DNA from: Cellvibrionaceae bacterium
Lineage (GTDB): Bacteria > Pseudomonadota > Gammaproteobacteria > Pseudomonadales > Cellvibrionaceae
DNA: 57,782 bases
Assembly: GCA_024707385.1 (NCBI GenBank)
Contig: JANPZW010000014.1
Location: forward strand, 1-57,782
Reading direction: 5' to 3'
Position numbers and translations under genes: made by a program. Shown here in pieces: positions 35,301 to 44,886 of the stretch (the stretch's first letter is position 1; the number at the start of each line of letters is the position of its first letter). The notes beneath the pieces are model-generated. The model was given only the letters and a program-made list of their open reading frames with translations. It had not been told where the DNA came from and did not search any database.

Positions 35301-38154
35301 ACAGCGTAATTGTCTTCTATGAAAACGCCGGTATCGTCGCCGTTATCCGTCCAATAAATGCCCTGCCAATTGCCTGGGGGTGTCTCTGAATCCAAAAACA
35401 ATCGGAATTCCACCGTAAATGCCGCCGGGCTTATGCCGGTCAAACCGGTGATTTTCGCGTTGTCATCAAAATAGAGTGCGTTTGCTGTGGAGGTGGTGAG
35501 ATTAACCAGCGTCGGGCTCGCCTGCACAAGCGGCGTGCTCTCAGCATCCTGCGCCACTACATAAATGTCATAGGCCGTGCCTACCGATAAGCCGGTAATT
35601 GCCGCCGTATAATCCACGCCGGCTGCGGTAACAGGAATTGATCCACTCGCAAGCGCCGCCGCACCGGAGTTGTTTTGCCCGGCAATTACCTGCGCTGAAC
35701 TCGGCGCACCTGCACCGTCGGCCACCACCACATAGAAAGCCGTGCCGGCTTCATCCAGACGCACAGTCAGAGTGGTTCTGGTGGTGTTGGTATTGCTGAT
35801 CGAGGGCGTGCTGTTTTGGAAGGTCGGCGCGTCATTAGCGGCGATCACCGTCACGGAAATGGTGCCATCGGCAGGGCCTGTACCTTCTGCATCGCGAATG
35901 CGCGTGGTGATCGTAAAATTCTGATCGTTATTGGCGGAAGGGGTAAAGGCAACAGCGGCCAGCGCGGCGTTAACATCCGCAACACTGCCTGTAACAGTCC
36001 ATATGCCGGTGCCGGCGTTAAATGTGGAGGTGGCTGAGCCGAAGGTCCCGGTAGAAAGGGTGCCGGCAGAAGGGTCCGACAGTGTAAACGTTGCGGTGAC
36101 CGTATCACCGGTATCGACATCGGTAACCACAATGTCATCCAACGACACTGCGCCGCCGCCTTCGTTGGCTGTCTTGCTCTGGGTCAGATTCGTTGCCGTG
36201 GGCGCATCATTGACGGCGGTTACGTTAAGTGAGGCCGTCGCCGTATTGGAGGAGAAGGCCGTGCTTCCACCGTTGGTGCTGGTATCGGCCGTTGATGGTG
36301 CGCCGTTTGCCGACGAAGTGCCACTGGTTCTGTCCCAAGCGCGCCAGGTGAACGTCGCTGTTCCCCCGTTCATCCCGTCACCCACGAAGCGGATCCGGCT
36401 CGTCGAAGTCAACAGCAAGGCCGAGCTGCCACTTACCGTGCCGAACGCCGTCCACGCCGCGCCGTTGGTCGAGTACTGCCAGGTTCCGTTGCCACTGGCC
36501 CCAGTGATCGCTATGCCGAATGCAGCGCCAGTATCCACATCACTTACGGTGCTACTGGCCAGGATGGTCGCCACCAATGTCGAAGGACTAGTGCTATCTT
36601 CGTTAGTGCCGGTTAGCGGGACGTTACCGGAAACGAGACTTGGCGCGTCATTGACTGCTGTGACTGTGACCGTGATCGTACCGTCCGCCGGCCCGGTGTT
36701 GGCCGTATCGCGAATACGCGTGGTGATGGTGAAGTTCTGATCGTTGTCGGCGGAAGGGGTAAAGGCAACTGCGGCCAGCGCGGCGTTAACATCCGCAACA
36801 CTGCCCGTAACGGTCCACACGCCAGTACCGGCGTTAAAAGTGGAGGGGCTGAGCCGAAAGCGCCGGTAGAAAGGGTGCCGGCAGAAGGGTCCGAGAGTGT
36901 AAATGTTGCGGTAACCGTCTCACCGGTATCGACATCGGTAATCACAATGTAATCTAAAGCCACTGCGCCGCCGCCTTCGGTGGCTGTCTTGCTCTGGGTC
37001 AGGTTGGTTGCTGTGGGCGCATCGTTTACAGCCGTGATATTGATAGTGACGGTCGCTTGGCCGGTAGCACCCTCAGCATCCGTTGCGGTGATAGTCACCG
37101 TGCGCGCTGTAGTGTTGGGGGCGTCGCTTGAGTTGGTGTAGACCATAGCGCGCATCACGTTTTGGTATATCGCGGCCGAAGCCGAGCCCGAAATCGTATA
37201 GGTACGTGAGCCACTGTTGTAACTGCCAGTTAATGAAACAGACGCAAGCGATGCGCCACCATTCAGTGCGGCACTGTATGCAATGATTTCTGATGTGCCA
37301 TCGGGCGTAGCCGCCAATACCAGCGTCATGCCGGTGATGTTGTCATCATCGCTCAGGCTTGCATCATTGGTGGTAATACGGACCGCAGGGCCATTTTCGG
37401 TGAAGGTTGTCGTATTGGATGTGCCGCCACCAGAACCATTGGCGTCTACTGTGGGCGCAGCATTTGCAGGCCCAGCGCCACACGCTGATACAGCCAGATC
37501 TTTACATTCCTGAGGAATATCGTTGGCGGTCAAAACGCCTCTTAGTGCATTCCCTAAACCATAAAAGTGAGGCGAGATCGCATGACCACCAGCGCCTCTG
37601 GCACCACAAAAAAATTCGCTCCAGCTAGAACCGAAACCGATATTGTTTATAAATTGAAAGTAAGCGCCAGCAATTCCCGGGCATGAAACTGTGGCGTATT
37701 TATAATTCTCCGGACTTGGATTCGATAGTTGCGCAGCGATATCATCCCAATCCGGTTCAGCAGCAAATTCCTTTCTTAATAAAGACTGATTCCCCGACAA
37801 AGCCGCAGCTTGCGCTTTTCCCGGTGTTAACCAGCCCTGCTGCTGAAGAAAATCCATCGCCACTGATTGATCATCAAGAGCGGCACTACTAACGGACTGC
37901 TGTTTGGTTTTAACCGTGGAAAATGCCGAAAAAACCTGCTTTTTGTCACTTGTATTTGCTTTTGATGCAACAGGTTTTTGCCACTGAGATTGCACCGAAG
38001 GCATCAGGCGGCGGCTGGAGCTGATCCGACTGTGTGCGGAGGCCATGGGGCTGAATGCCAAAAGCGCGGGCCACAGCATTTTCAGTAATTTCAGAGGGCG
38101 TTTTAGGGCGCCGTCTTTTTTCTCAGCCTGCTGGGACGTTAACAGCGGATCCAT
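26390..38154 (-). CDS. Giant surface repeat protein (~3,900 aa: cadherin/Ig-like repeats, LamG, VCBS/FG-GAP, GlyGly-CTERM-like tail), frameshifted
   Basis: A signal peptide (KMLWPALLAFSPMASA) starts an exported protein. Order: a Cys-containing N-terminal region, cadherin-like repeats (ITAVNDAPTATNLTQSK twice), a LamG-like lectin domain (FTVEFRLFLD, WNHVAISYSAGNGVRIYVNG), three near-identical ISGATGTGGAYKIGD units, bacterial Ig and SWM-type repeats, about eight VCBS-like repeats (EDTEVTIDVLANDSDVDG, GSDSFTYTV), putative Ig (He_PIG) repeats, Ca-binding FG-GAP/VCBS motifs (DRDGLEDILVVN, DGDGQQEIVV, NGDGVPDLLV), a DUF11-like domain and a tail GGGSVNYLWFGALFGLALAGRRR. Frames break near 36845 (a base present in the copy at ~36038 is missing) and near 26620. 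The stop at 26390 needs one more shift and is inferred. It is probably a Ca-dependent adhesin or binding protein. Confidence 0.85.
33960..34790 (-). repeat. Near-identical ~333-336-bp tandem repeats inside the giant gene
   Basis: The sequence ATATTGGCAT with its long flanks recurs at 34101, 34437 and 34770 (spacing 336 and 333 bp). Flanking blocks of over 100 bp that encode KIGDTVTASWNNT and DANISISGATG are almost unchanged. This is one Ig-like domain per unit and implies recent duplication or gene conversion. Confidence 0.85.
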
Positions 38155-38218
38155 AGCTACTCCTTATTGAATATGTTCAAGCCAGTTCAACAATGGCTCG
38201 CCTGTTATCTTTTGTCGC

Positions 38219-39598
38219 TTAGGTATCCAGCGACTGCAATTCGGGAAAACAAAAATGATTACGCAACCGGGGGTGCTCCGGTTCCAGCAGCTCCGGGTAG
38301 CTGCACCCGGGAAGCACCGCCACGTCATAAATCTGATCGACATTGCCGGTAAAACTCAGCCAGCCCACTTCGCTATTGGTATCCAGATTCCACACCCAGA
38401 TGCCGGAATAGGTTTCGGTATGTTTATCCGCCAGTGGCGCCTGTCTCGTGACATCGCTCTGCCGCACTTTGGATAAACCCACAAACAGCAGCGGACCGTA
38501 AAAATCCATACCCCTGGTAAAGCCGGGCAATTCGGCTAACACCTGCATGCTTGCAGTGGCCGGATCGTAACAGCATAGTTGGCCTTCGCCGGAGTTACAA
38601 AAATAGACTTTGCCTCGGTAATAACGCGGCGAGTGCGGCATCATCAACCCCTGCACCACAATCTGGCTTTGCTGTACGTCAATTAAAGTGCCGGTATTTT
38701 TGTCCTCGCGGTGATGCCGCCAGGCTCCGGCGGAATCGTATTGCGAAAAGGTGGTGACATAGGCGGGCACGCCGTCTTTCAGTGTCATGCCGTTGAGATG
38801 GCAGCGGTCTTCCGGCGCCAGTTCACTGATAAACCAGGGCTTCCAGCGAGGCACAAAACTGTAGTCCGGTTCCAGCGTGCATAGGCAAGAGAAGCTTGAA
38901 TTCACCGCCCATAAGCCTTCCTTACCCCAGGCGATATCATGAATATTAATCATGCCCGTAAAATGGGCGCTACGGCTGATAAAGCACGCATCTGTTTTGG
39001 CATCCACCGGCGCGTATAGCTCATCGAAATAGGCTTTTCTCCGGGCTAACTCTTTATCACGGCGAGCCTGTTGTTCCGCACTGATCTGAACAGGTTCAAT
39101 ATCGGCAACATCGGCTTGCACATTTGGCGTTTGTTTTTCCGCTGCCGGCTCTTTAGGCTTGATACGAGGCGCAGTAATGTCCTGTTCGATGGGCACTAAA
39201 GGTTGTTTCATTTGCGGCAGCAAGCTGTCTTCGCGCTGAAACAACAAGACTTCGGTAAAGGTGCCCAGAGTGATGCCCTGCTCCGTTGCAGCCAGACCCA
39301 TAGGACGAGGAAAGTTTTTAAAATTTACATTCAGCTGTTCGCCGTCACTGCGCACCAGCATCAAACGCCCAGCCTGATATGACGTAAACGCAAGTGCAAT
39401 ATTCAGCTTTTTAAGCAGCGGTGGGAGGTTGGCCGAATGTTGGCAACTGAAGTCCAGCTCGGCATAGCGCAGCATAGCAGCGCGCTGTTGCTCTATATCC
39501 AGATCTTGTTGATTAGTGGGTTGTTGTTGGTTAGTGAGCTGTGGTTGTTCAGCCTGTGCCGACTCTGTGTTATTTGAATTATGTTGTTCACTCATCAA
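38219..39598 (-). CDS. TIGR03032 family protein
   Basis: 459 aa, intact. The body (AFTSYQAGRLMLVRSDG, NFPRPMGLAATEQGI, FTGMINIHDIAWGKEGLWAVNS, LNGMTLKDGVPAYVTT, GLMMPHSPRYYRGKVYFCNSGEG) matches TIGR03032, a family of unknown function that looks like a beta-propeller. The N-terminus (~1-35) is Gln/Asn-rich low complexity (NQQQPTNQQDLDIEQQ), and a charged linker (~135-200) interrupts the propeller. No signal peptide, so cytoplasmic. It lies 64 bp upstream of the giant gene and 26 bp after the protease on the same strand. A role in making or modifying the giant protein is inference from position. Confidence 0.8.
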   Translation of the reverse strand: MMSEQHNSNNTESAQAEQPQLTNQQQPTNQQDLDIEQQRAAMLRYAELDFSCQHSANLPPLLKKLNIALAFTSYQAGRLMLVRSDGEQLNVNFKNFPRPMGLAATEQGITLGTFTEVLLFQREDSLLPQMKQPLVPIEQDITAPRIKPKEPAAEKQTPNVQADVADIEPVQISAEQQARRDKELARRKAYFDELYAPVDAKTDACFISRSAHFTGMINIHDIAWGKEGLWAVNSSFSCLCTLEPDYSFVPRWKPWFISELAPEDRCHLNGMTLKDGVPAYVTTFSQYDSAGAWRHHREDKNTGTLIDVQQSQIVVQGLMMPHSPRYYRGKVYFCNSGEGQLCCYDPATASMQVLAELPGFTRGMDFYGPLLFVGLSKVRQSDVTRQAPLADKHTETYSGIWVWNLDTNSEVGWLSFTGNVDQIYDVAVLPGCSYPELLEPEHPRLRNHFCFPELQSLDT

Positions 39599-39624
39599 TG
39601 GTTTCTGCCGATATTTTTATGTTG

Positions 39625-40866
39625 TTATTTGCCGGAATCATTCATGTCCGATTTTGTTGTCTGCGGTCCTTTCAGCATAGCACTCACGGATGCAAGATTG
39701 GGTCGGTTCCCAACGGCCAGTTCACGCGCTAAAAAACCACTCACATAAGCTGTTGCTGCCGAAGTACCGGCAAAAGCTTTATACCCTTGCCCCGATGCTG
39801 CAGTACTGGAAAACCGCGCCGGAGCATAAAGTGAAACACAGGAGCCGTAGTTCGAATATGGCATTCGCTCGCCATGCGCATTCTCTGCCCCGATCAACCA
39901 CACATGCTTTAATTGGCTCAATGCGTTCGCTTCGCAGGCATCGCTCTGGTTATTGCCCGCCGCAAAAATCAAATACGGTTTTTCCTCGTTTATCCAATCG
40001 GTCAACAGATCAAATAATGGCTCAGGCAAAAATGGCAATATCCAGCTGCCATTCACAACATCTGCCTTCATCAAACGCGCTACCGAAAAAGCCAGAATCA
40101 TATCGGACGTCCAACTCGATACCTGTCTGATTGCAATAAGCTCAGCATTTGGAGCTAGGCCATCTATCCCTTGTTGATCAGCCTCTGCCGCGATCAAGCC
40201 GGCCACCAAAGTGCCATGTTGATCGAGAGAGCTTTGCGGACTGACATCATTGGTTCTCCGGTCAGCGTCGTACTGAAACACTACCTTTGCACCGGAAAAT
40301 TCCGGGTGATTGAAATTAAATCCATCATCGATAATTGCTAGCCGGACTCCTTTCACTTCCGGCTGAGCAACAAGCCCTATCGACATAGGGCCTGAAGATT
40401 CACCTTGTACTTGTGCCGCTTTTTCTCGATTGTAAAATATCAGGGTGTGCATAAATTACCGCTTTGTGTTGCCGCAATCGCTCCATCACACCTTGTATAT
40501 CGTTTCCTGAAAAAGTAATCAGCCAAAGATCGGCCTGCTCCAGCCGAGCCAATTGTTGAACGCGCAGAATGCGCGGATCAATTGACTCAGCCTATCGGCT
40601 CCAACTTCTCGCTTGGTCTTTATCACCAGGCGATCAGCCAGTTGCACTTGCAGTTTCTTTCCCTGTGTCTGCAATTCATACGCACTGCCTAGCGATCGCA
40701 GTTCAATTTGTTGGCCCAGATTGACAAAAGTCACAGCGCCCTGCCGCTCGGTTTCTGGTAATCCGATATGATCACGCGTCGGGCTTTCCAATCCATAAAC
40801 CGCTGCACAACACAGAAGCAGCCAGCCGATCAGGCAAGCTTTAGTTACGCATCGGAAATTCGCCAT
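39625..40866 (-). CDS. Secreted S8 (subtilisin-like) serine protease, frameshifted
   Basis: About 413 aa after correction. An N-terminal signal peptide (ACLIGWLLLCCAAVYG) is followed by a propeptide-like region and then the catalytic domain: Asp in LAIIDDGFNF, His in DQHGTLVAGL, the oxyanion Asn in FAAGNNQSD and Ser in GTSAATAYVSG. The frame breaks near 40575-40590 and near 40430; between them the third frame reads RILRVQQLARLEQADLWLI and AVIYAHPDILQS, typical of the pro-to-mature junction of subtilases. The start overlaps the stop of the upstream collar protein by 26 nt. It is probably exported and could process the giant or collar proteins; no direct evidence. Confidence 0.82.
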
Positions 40867-41404
40867 CTGTCGCGATACAAAAGTTCATGCCCAACCAGGG
40901 CTGACAATTTTCATGGGCTGCCACTGCAGCACTTGCCCCAGCCGCTCCTAAAGCATTGGGGGCCATCACCACCGTATTGCTCGGAGTCACCGCTGACGCA
41001 GGAGCGCTGATATTGATACTACGCCCACCACCACCACCAGCATCACCGCACAAATAAGCACCTGTAACAGGCAATACGGAATTACCAAATCCTCCCTGCG
41101 CTTGCAATTCATGATTATGGTTCGGCATGGTGCTGCTATTCAAAGTGACCGAACTTTCGCCAACGGTTTTACCGATAACTCGATTGGTTAAACCCGGACC
41201 CGGCCCAACCCCCATGACAGCCAGAGTCTGCAGATTGGGGACATTAAAATAGGTCTGCATATCACCACCATAGGTATTCCCAATAACGGCATACAAAGCA
41301 GGATTTTGTTGAATGAATATTTTCTGTCCGGCACAAAATGCCCAGCCTACGGGAGCAAACTGGAAGCAGAAAACACGGACTTCACCGAAAAATGGATCTG
41401 ACAT
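40841..41404 (-). CDS. Phage tail collar-domain (microcystin-dependent-protein-like) protein 1
   Basis: 187 aa. It begins MSDPFFGEVRVFCFQFAPVGWAFCAG, has the collar motif GDMQTYFNVPNLQ, a PNHNHEL segment and ends GMNFCIATDGEFPMRN. This is the most divergent of three tandem paralogs, having lost DLRGR (NLQTLAV instead). Mdp-like proteins resemble short-tail-fibre collar domains and form trimers in phages, but no phage structural genes are nearby. It is 10 bp downstream of the second paralog and overlaps the protease start, so it is within one transcription unit. Confidence 0.85.
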   Translation of the reverse strand: MSDPFFGEVRVFCFQFAPVGWAFCAGQKIFIQQNPALYAVIGNTYGGDMQTYFNVPNLQTLAVMGVGPGPGLTNRVIGKTVGESSVTLNSSTMPNHNHELQAQGGFGNSVLPVTGAYLCGDAGGGGGRSINISAPASAVTPSNTVVMAPNALGAAGASAAVAAHENCQPWLGMNFCIATDGEFPMRN

Positions 41405-41414
41405 GACGCACTCC

Positions 41415-41951
41415 TTAATTACGAGCCGGATAATTGCCGTTTAACGCGATAATGTAATTCATCGCCATCGTCGGCATCATATTGTCATGTGGCTGGCTGC
41501 CACCCACCGAACTGACTGAATTGCCTGCAAAACTCACAAGGTTCACAGTGGCGGGATTGTTGGCATACAAGGTATCGGTTCCACCAAGGGAGGCCGTTAC
41601 CAGACCTGTAGCGTCGGTTGCGGTACCTGCAGTGGATACGGCAGTTAAACTATGAGTATGGGCCGGTATTTGGGCGCTCGTCAGGCTTACCGTTTCTGTA
41701 CCAAACGGCTGGGCAAAAGCAACAGGTGCTACATTCGCGGCGGTGCTGGTACCAAAATGCACAGGAACCCGACCGCGTAAATCCGGCAAGCCAAAAGTGG
41801 TTCGGCCATCTCCACCGAAGGTGGCGCCAATCAGTGAAAAGAGGACTTGATTGTCATTTACCTGCACTAAAGTGCCATCACAAAAGTGCCAACCCACTGG
41901 CGCATAAGTTCCAGCAAATAGCCGGATCTCACCTACAAAACAGTCACTCAT
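41415..41951 (-). CDS. Phage tail collar-domain (Mdp-like) protein 2
   Basis: 178 aa. Starts MSDCFVGEIRLFAGTYAPVGWHFCDG and has the full collar block FGGDGRTTFGLPDLRGRVPV. QIPAHTHSL and the C-terminal PHDNMMPTMAMNYIIALNG match the family. No signal peptide, which is usual for these proteins. Separated by 10-11 bp from its neighbours on both sides, so the three are co-transcribed. Duplicates have diverged clearly at protein level, so the triplication is old. Function outside phages is unknown. Confidence 0.87.
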   Translation of the reverse strand: MSDCFVGEIRLFAGTYAPVGWHFCDGTLVQVNDNQVLFSLIGATFGGDGRTTFGLPDLRGRVPVHFGTSTAANVAPVAFAQPFGTETVSLTSAQIPAHTHSLTAVSTAGTATDATGLVTASLGGTDTLYANNPATVNLVSFAGNSVSSVGGSQPHDNMMPTMAMNYIIALNGNYPARN

Positions 41952-41962
41952 AGTGGTTCTCC

Positions 41963-42505
41963 TCAGTTGCGTTGCGGGTAGATGCCACTAGTGGCGATAC
42001 AGAAATTCAAACCCAGTGACGGCTGCATATTGTTATGTGGTTGACCACCGGTTGTGCTGATACTGCTGGCATTGAGCACCACATTATTGCTGGGGGTCTG
42101 AGTGTCGATGGGAGCATAATCCGGCACAGTTGTAGTGCCAGTACCCACCCTGGCAGTGGCCAGATAATTACCTGGGGCTATCTTTTGACTGGCAATTGCC
42201 GTGGTGGCATACAACTGATGATTATGGGCGGGAATTTGGTTGGTGTTCAGGGAAACAGCGCTGGCACCGCCCGTGTTACCAATGGCAATCGCTACTCCAT
42301 TCAGCGATCCTTGCGCCACCGGAGTGCGGCCACGCAAATCCGGCACAGCGAAATTGGTCCGCCCATCTCCGCCAAACTTAGCTCCGAGCAAAGAAAATAG
42401 CGCCTGATTCTGATTAACAGGCAATATATTGCCATTACACGCCAGCCAGCCATTGGGCGCCCAGTTATAACTGAACATTTTTATCTCACCTAAATAAGGC
42501 TCCAT
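41963..42505 (-). CDS. Phage tail collar-domain (Mdp-like) protein 3
   Basis: 180 aa. Starts MEPYLGEIKMFSYNWAPNGWLACNG, carries FGGDGRTNFAVPDLRGRTPVAQG and QIPAHNHQL, and ends GLNFCIATSGIYPQRN. It is the first of the three collar genes to be transcribed. AGGAGG-like sequence (GGAGGAAAG) directly precedes the ATG. An 88-bp gap separates it from the divergent acetyltransferase and must hold the promoter. Confidence 0.87.
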   Translation of the reverse strand: MEPYLGEIKMFSYNWAPNGWLACNGNILPVNQNQALFSLLGAKFGGDGRTNFAVPDLRGRTPVAQGSLNGVAIAIGNTGGASAVSLNTNQIPAHNHQLYATTAIASQKIAPGNYLATARVGTGTTTVPDYAPIDTQTPSNNVVLNASSISTTGGQPHNNMQPSLGLNFCIATSGIYPQRN

Positions 42506-42593
42506 CTTTCCTCCTGTGCCGCAGTATTTACAACCGCGACGATTGGCTTTTACACTCGCTGCAACTTACCCAGCGTCCGACGACAATTACTCT

Positions 42594-43070
42594 ATGATGG
42601 CCATTCAACTTACCCGCTATACGGAACAGGATTTGCCATTTCTGCTCCGCCTTTACTCCTCAACCCGAGAGGAGGAAATGCGTTATTTCCCTTTTGACGA
42701 GATGCAAAAACGGAATTTTTTGCATCAACAATTTTCTGCTCAACTTCACCACTACACCGAGCATTACAACACCAGTCAGTTTTTTATCGTGCGCCGCGAT
42801 GATCTTCCTGTCGGCCGATTATTTCTTGATCAATGGCAACAGGAGATCCGTATTGTGGATATCAGCCTGTTACCGGAATTTCAACAACAACAAATTGGTT
42901 CTTGGTTATTCAACTTTGTTTTTGAGCAAGCAACAACGCAAAACCTTCGGGTATCCATCCACGTCGAGCAACACAACCCGGTAAGGACCTGGTACGAAAA
43001 ATTAGGCTTTAAGTACAAAAGCCAAACCAATGAGGTGTATCTGCTGATGGAGTGGCAACCAGCAATGTAA
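42594..43070 (+). CDS. GNAT family N-acetyltransferase
   Basis: 158 aa from the ATG at 42594 (a second ATG follows directly). The open frame extends 26 codons upstream from a GTG, but that part is unlike the family. Core motifs: RYTEQDLPFLLRLYSST at the start, DISLLPEFQQQQIGSWLF (motif A, with QQQQIG in place of RGxGxG/A) and NPVRTWYEKLGFK (motif B). It transfers an acetyl group from acetyl-CoA to an unknown amine. It is the only plus-strand gene inside the collar cluster and is divergent from collar protein 3. Confidence 0.8.
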   Translation: MMAIQLTRYTEQDLPFLLRLYSSTREEEMRYFPFDEMQKRNFLHQQFSAQLHHYTEHYNTSQFFIVRRDDLPVGRLFLDQWQQEIRIVDISLLPEFQQQQIGSWLFNFVFEQATTQNLRVSIHVEQHNPVRTWYEKLGFKYKSQTNEVYLLMEWQPAM

Positions 43071-43111
43071 TGAACCACCCTGAGCACACAGTGAAGACGC
43101 TGCAACTGTTT

Positions 43112-43402
43112 TTATTCCGCTATTCTTCTGTTGACGACCAACTCGTACTCGATCGGACTTTTAGGCGACAGAAACAGGCTGGCCTCACCCAAAGCCGGGT
43201 GTTCCAAGCGGTAGGTTCCTTGGGGCACATGAAAACTTTGATCGCCAATAAAATAGGCTGCAAATGCTTCCCAGCGCGAGGGATCCAACTTGCCTTTAAC
43301 GACTCTGTCCAATGTCAGGCTAACTTTTGTTCCGCCATCATCTTGTAACTGCAGTTGCTGTCCCACCAGTTGAGTTAAACGTTCATAGGTATAAAACTGC
43401 AT
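43112..43402 (-). CDS. DUF6916 family small protein
   Basis: 96 aa from the ATG at 43402, which begins MQFYTYERLTQLVGQQLQL as family members do. The open frame extends upstream to 43540, but those residues are unlike the family. It contains VSLTLDRVVKG, FAAYFIGDQSFHVPQGTYRLEHPALG and FLSPKSPIEYELVVNRR. The function of DUF6916 is unknown; I recall it beside tail-collar genes in other Gram-negatives, which fits here. It converges on the GNAT gene. Confidence 0.72.
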   Translation of the reverse strand: MQFYTYERLTQLVGQQLQLQDDGGTKVSLTLDRVVKGKLDPSRWEAFAAYFIGDQSFHVPQGTYRLEHPALGEASLFLSPKSPIEYELVVNRRIAE

Positions 43403-43540
43403 AAAGATTCCGTATCTCAGTTTTTTGCACGATTGTTTAACTATAGATGCCTCATAAGGTTCTGCACGCAAGAGCCATTTTTTGGCACCAAAATCATTAA
43501 TTGATTTCACAAAAAACAACGCGCCATGATCCACTTTCAA

Positions 43541-44708
43541 TCAGTTGTCCTGGGAATTTACGACTCCTATACAAGCCGCCTTCAATCGATGGTGTGTGGG
43601 CATCAGTGCCTCGGTGATAGCAACCGTTTCCTCATGAGAGAACAACTGGCGATTAATATTATTTTCGGTATGAAATGGCAAATCAGGCTGCTTTGAATGG
43701 CGACCGAACCGCTCCTGAAAAACTCTAGCCTGATCGCCCTCAACAACAATACCGAAATGCTGGCCAACATACTCAAGGGCCTGGGGGTTCAACATTGAAT
43801 AATCCAGAACGGAGATATCCTGATCAAGGCAATGCACGAGCATTTTCTGCATTATTGACTCCAGCACAGCGATACGGCTTTCCAGCAAACTCTGTTCACT
43901 TCCACAACCCGCAAATACTGGGTGCAATTGAGCCAGGGCCGGGGCGAAGCCCATGTGCATTCCAGCACTTTTAACATGAGAGGCAAGGACTTCCACTGGA
44001 TCGCGGACCAGCAGCAAAACAGGCACCTGCGGCCATAGCTCCCGAATCAGCTCCCAATAAAAAATATCCCAGGCATTCCATTTCACTATCACGTGGGGTT
44101 GCGCAAGTGAAGAACGACCCTGCAAATACAGACATAGTCGCAACAGAGATTTTTTCTGGTCCCTGTGCATATTTTTAGCCAGCAGAATTTCTGTGAGCAG
44201 ACGGGATTCAGACAGGACAGAACAGTTCTCCAGTTGCGCCAGGCAGCCGGAAACCAAAGTGGAGCCACAGCGCGAAACATGAAAAATAAACCCTGCAGGA
44301 TCGGGCAGTTCAGGCAACTGCTCAGCATAAAGCAAAAGCTTTTGACCGAGGAACGAGGCGCAATAAGAGCATTAACCAGATTCTGACGGCAGTGCGTTAT
44401 ATATTCGTCATAGAACGGCTGAACTGCCCTACCCTGCGGCAAACACCACCGGATTTCAGCCGTACGCGCGTCAAAAGCGTAAGGGATCCACTGCTGCGCT
44501 AATACTTCTACAGGCACCCAATCCGCCTTGCGGTTGGCGGCAGAAAAAAATCCATCGCTTCTATATCTGTATGGGCACCACCAAAAGCATGCACACCCGC
44601 AAGATCCACAAACTCTTTTAAACTTGTCGAAGATTTCCCAGACGAAAATTCTGACGCGGCCTGTACCAGATTTTGATAAGCCCGCTGATAGGAATCAATA
44701 TTGTTCAT
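43541..44708 (-). CDS. Sulfotransferase family protein, frameshifted
   Basis: About 389 aa after correction. The PAPS 5'-phosphosulfate loop is clear in FIFHVSRCGSTLVSG, and the 3'-phosphate-binding region in VLLLVRDPVEVLASH. The N-terminal part (residues ~1-120, QRAYQNLVQAASEFSSG, QQWIPYAFDARTAEIRWCL) looks like the extra domain of bacterial sulfotransferase-like proteins. Breaks: an A7 run at 44544-44550 (one base short; restores FFSAANRKADWVPVEV) and a site near 44360 (restores SFLGQKLLLYAEQ). The start at 44708 overlaps the stop of the 63-aa gene by 14 nt. An APS kinase in the same cluster could supply its PAPS donor. The acceptor is unknown. Confidence 0.78.
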
Positions 44709-44886
44709 TAAGAGCAGCGTCGCAAAATTTACTGATATTGCGATTAAGCCGATCCACAAGCGATGGCTCTATAGCGCCTTCGCGAGTTGCCAATATCCAC
44801 TGCTCAAACTCCGCAAAGGTCGCACTTTGAAAAACCGCGGCAATCGCCGGCTCCAGCCCCAGACCGAGTTCGTCATACACCATCAT
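44695..44886 (-). CDS. Small 63-aa protein of unknown function
   Basis: Begins MMVYDELGLGLEPAIAAVFQ and continues SATFAEFEQWILATREG. It starts within the stop of the methyltransferase gene (ATGA overlap) and ends inside the start of the sulfotransferase gene, so it is very likely translated as part of the operon. Predominantly helical, no signal peptide or Cys cluster. Given the number of frame errors nearby it might be a piece of a neighbour, but the clean overlaps at both ends argue for a separate gene. Confidence 0.55.
   Translation of the reverse strand: MMVYDELGLGLEPAIAAVFQSATFAEFEQWILATREGAIEPSLVDRLNRNISKFCDAALNEQY

Noticed and set aside
40841..42505. Prophage or tailocin region
   Set aside because: Only collar-domain proteins are present, with no capsid, tail tube, lysis or integrase genes.
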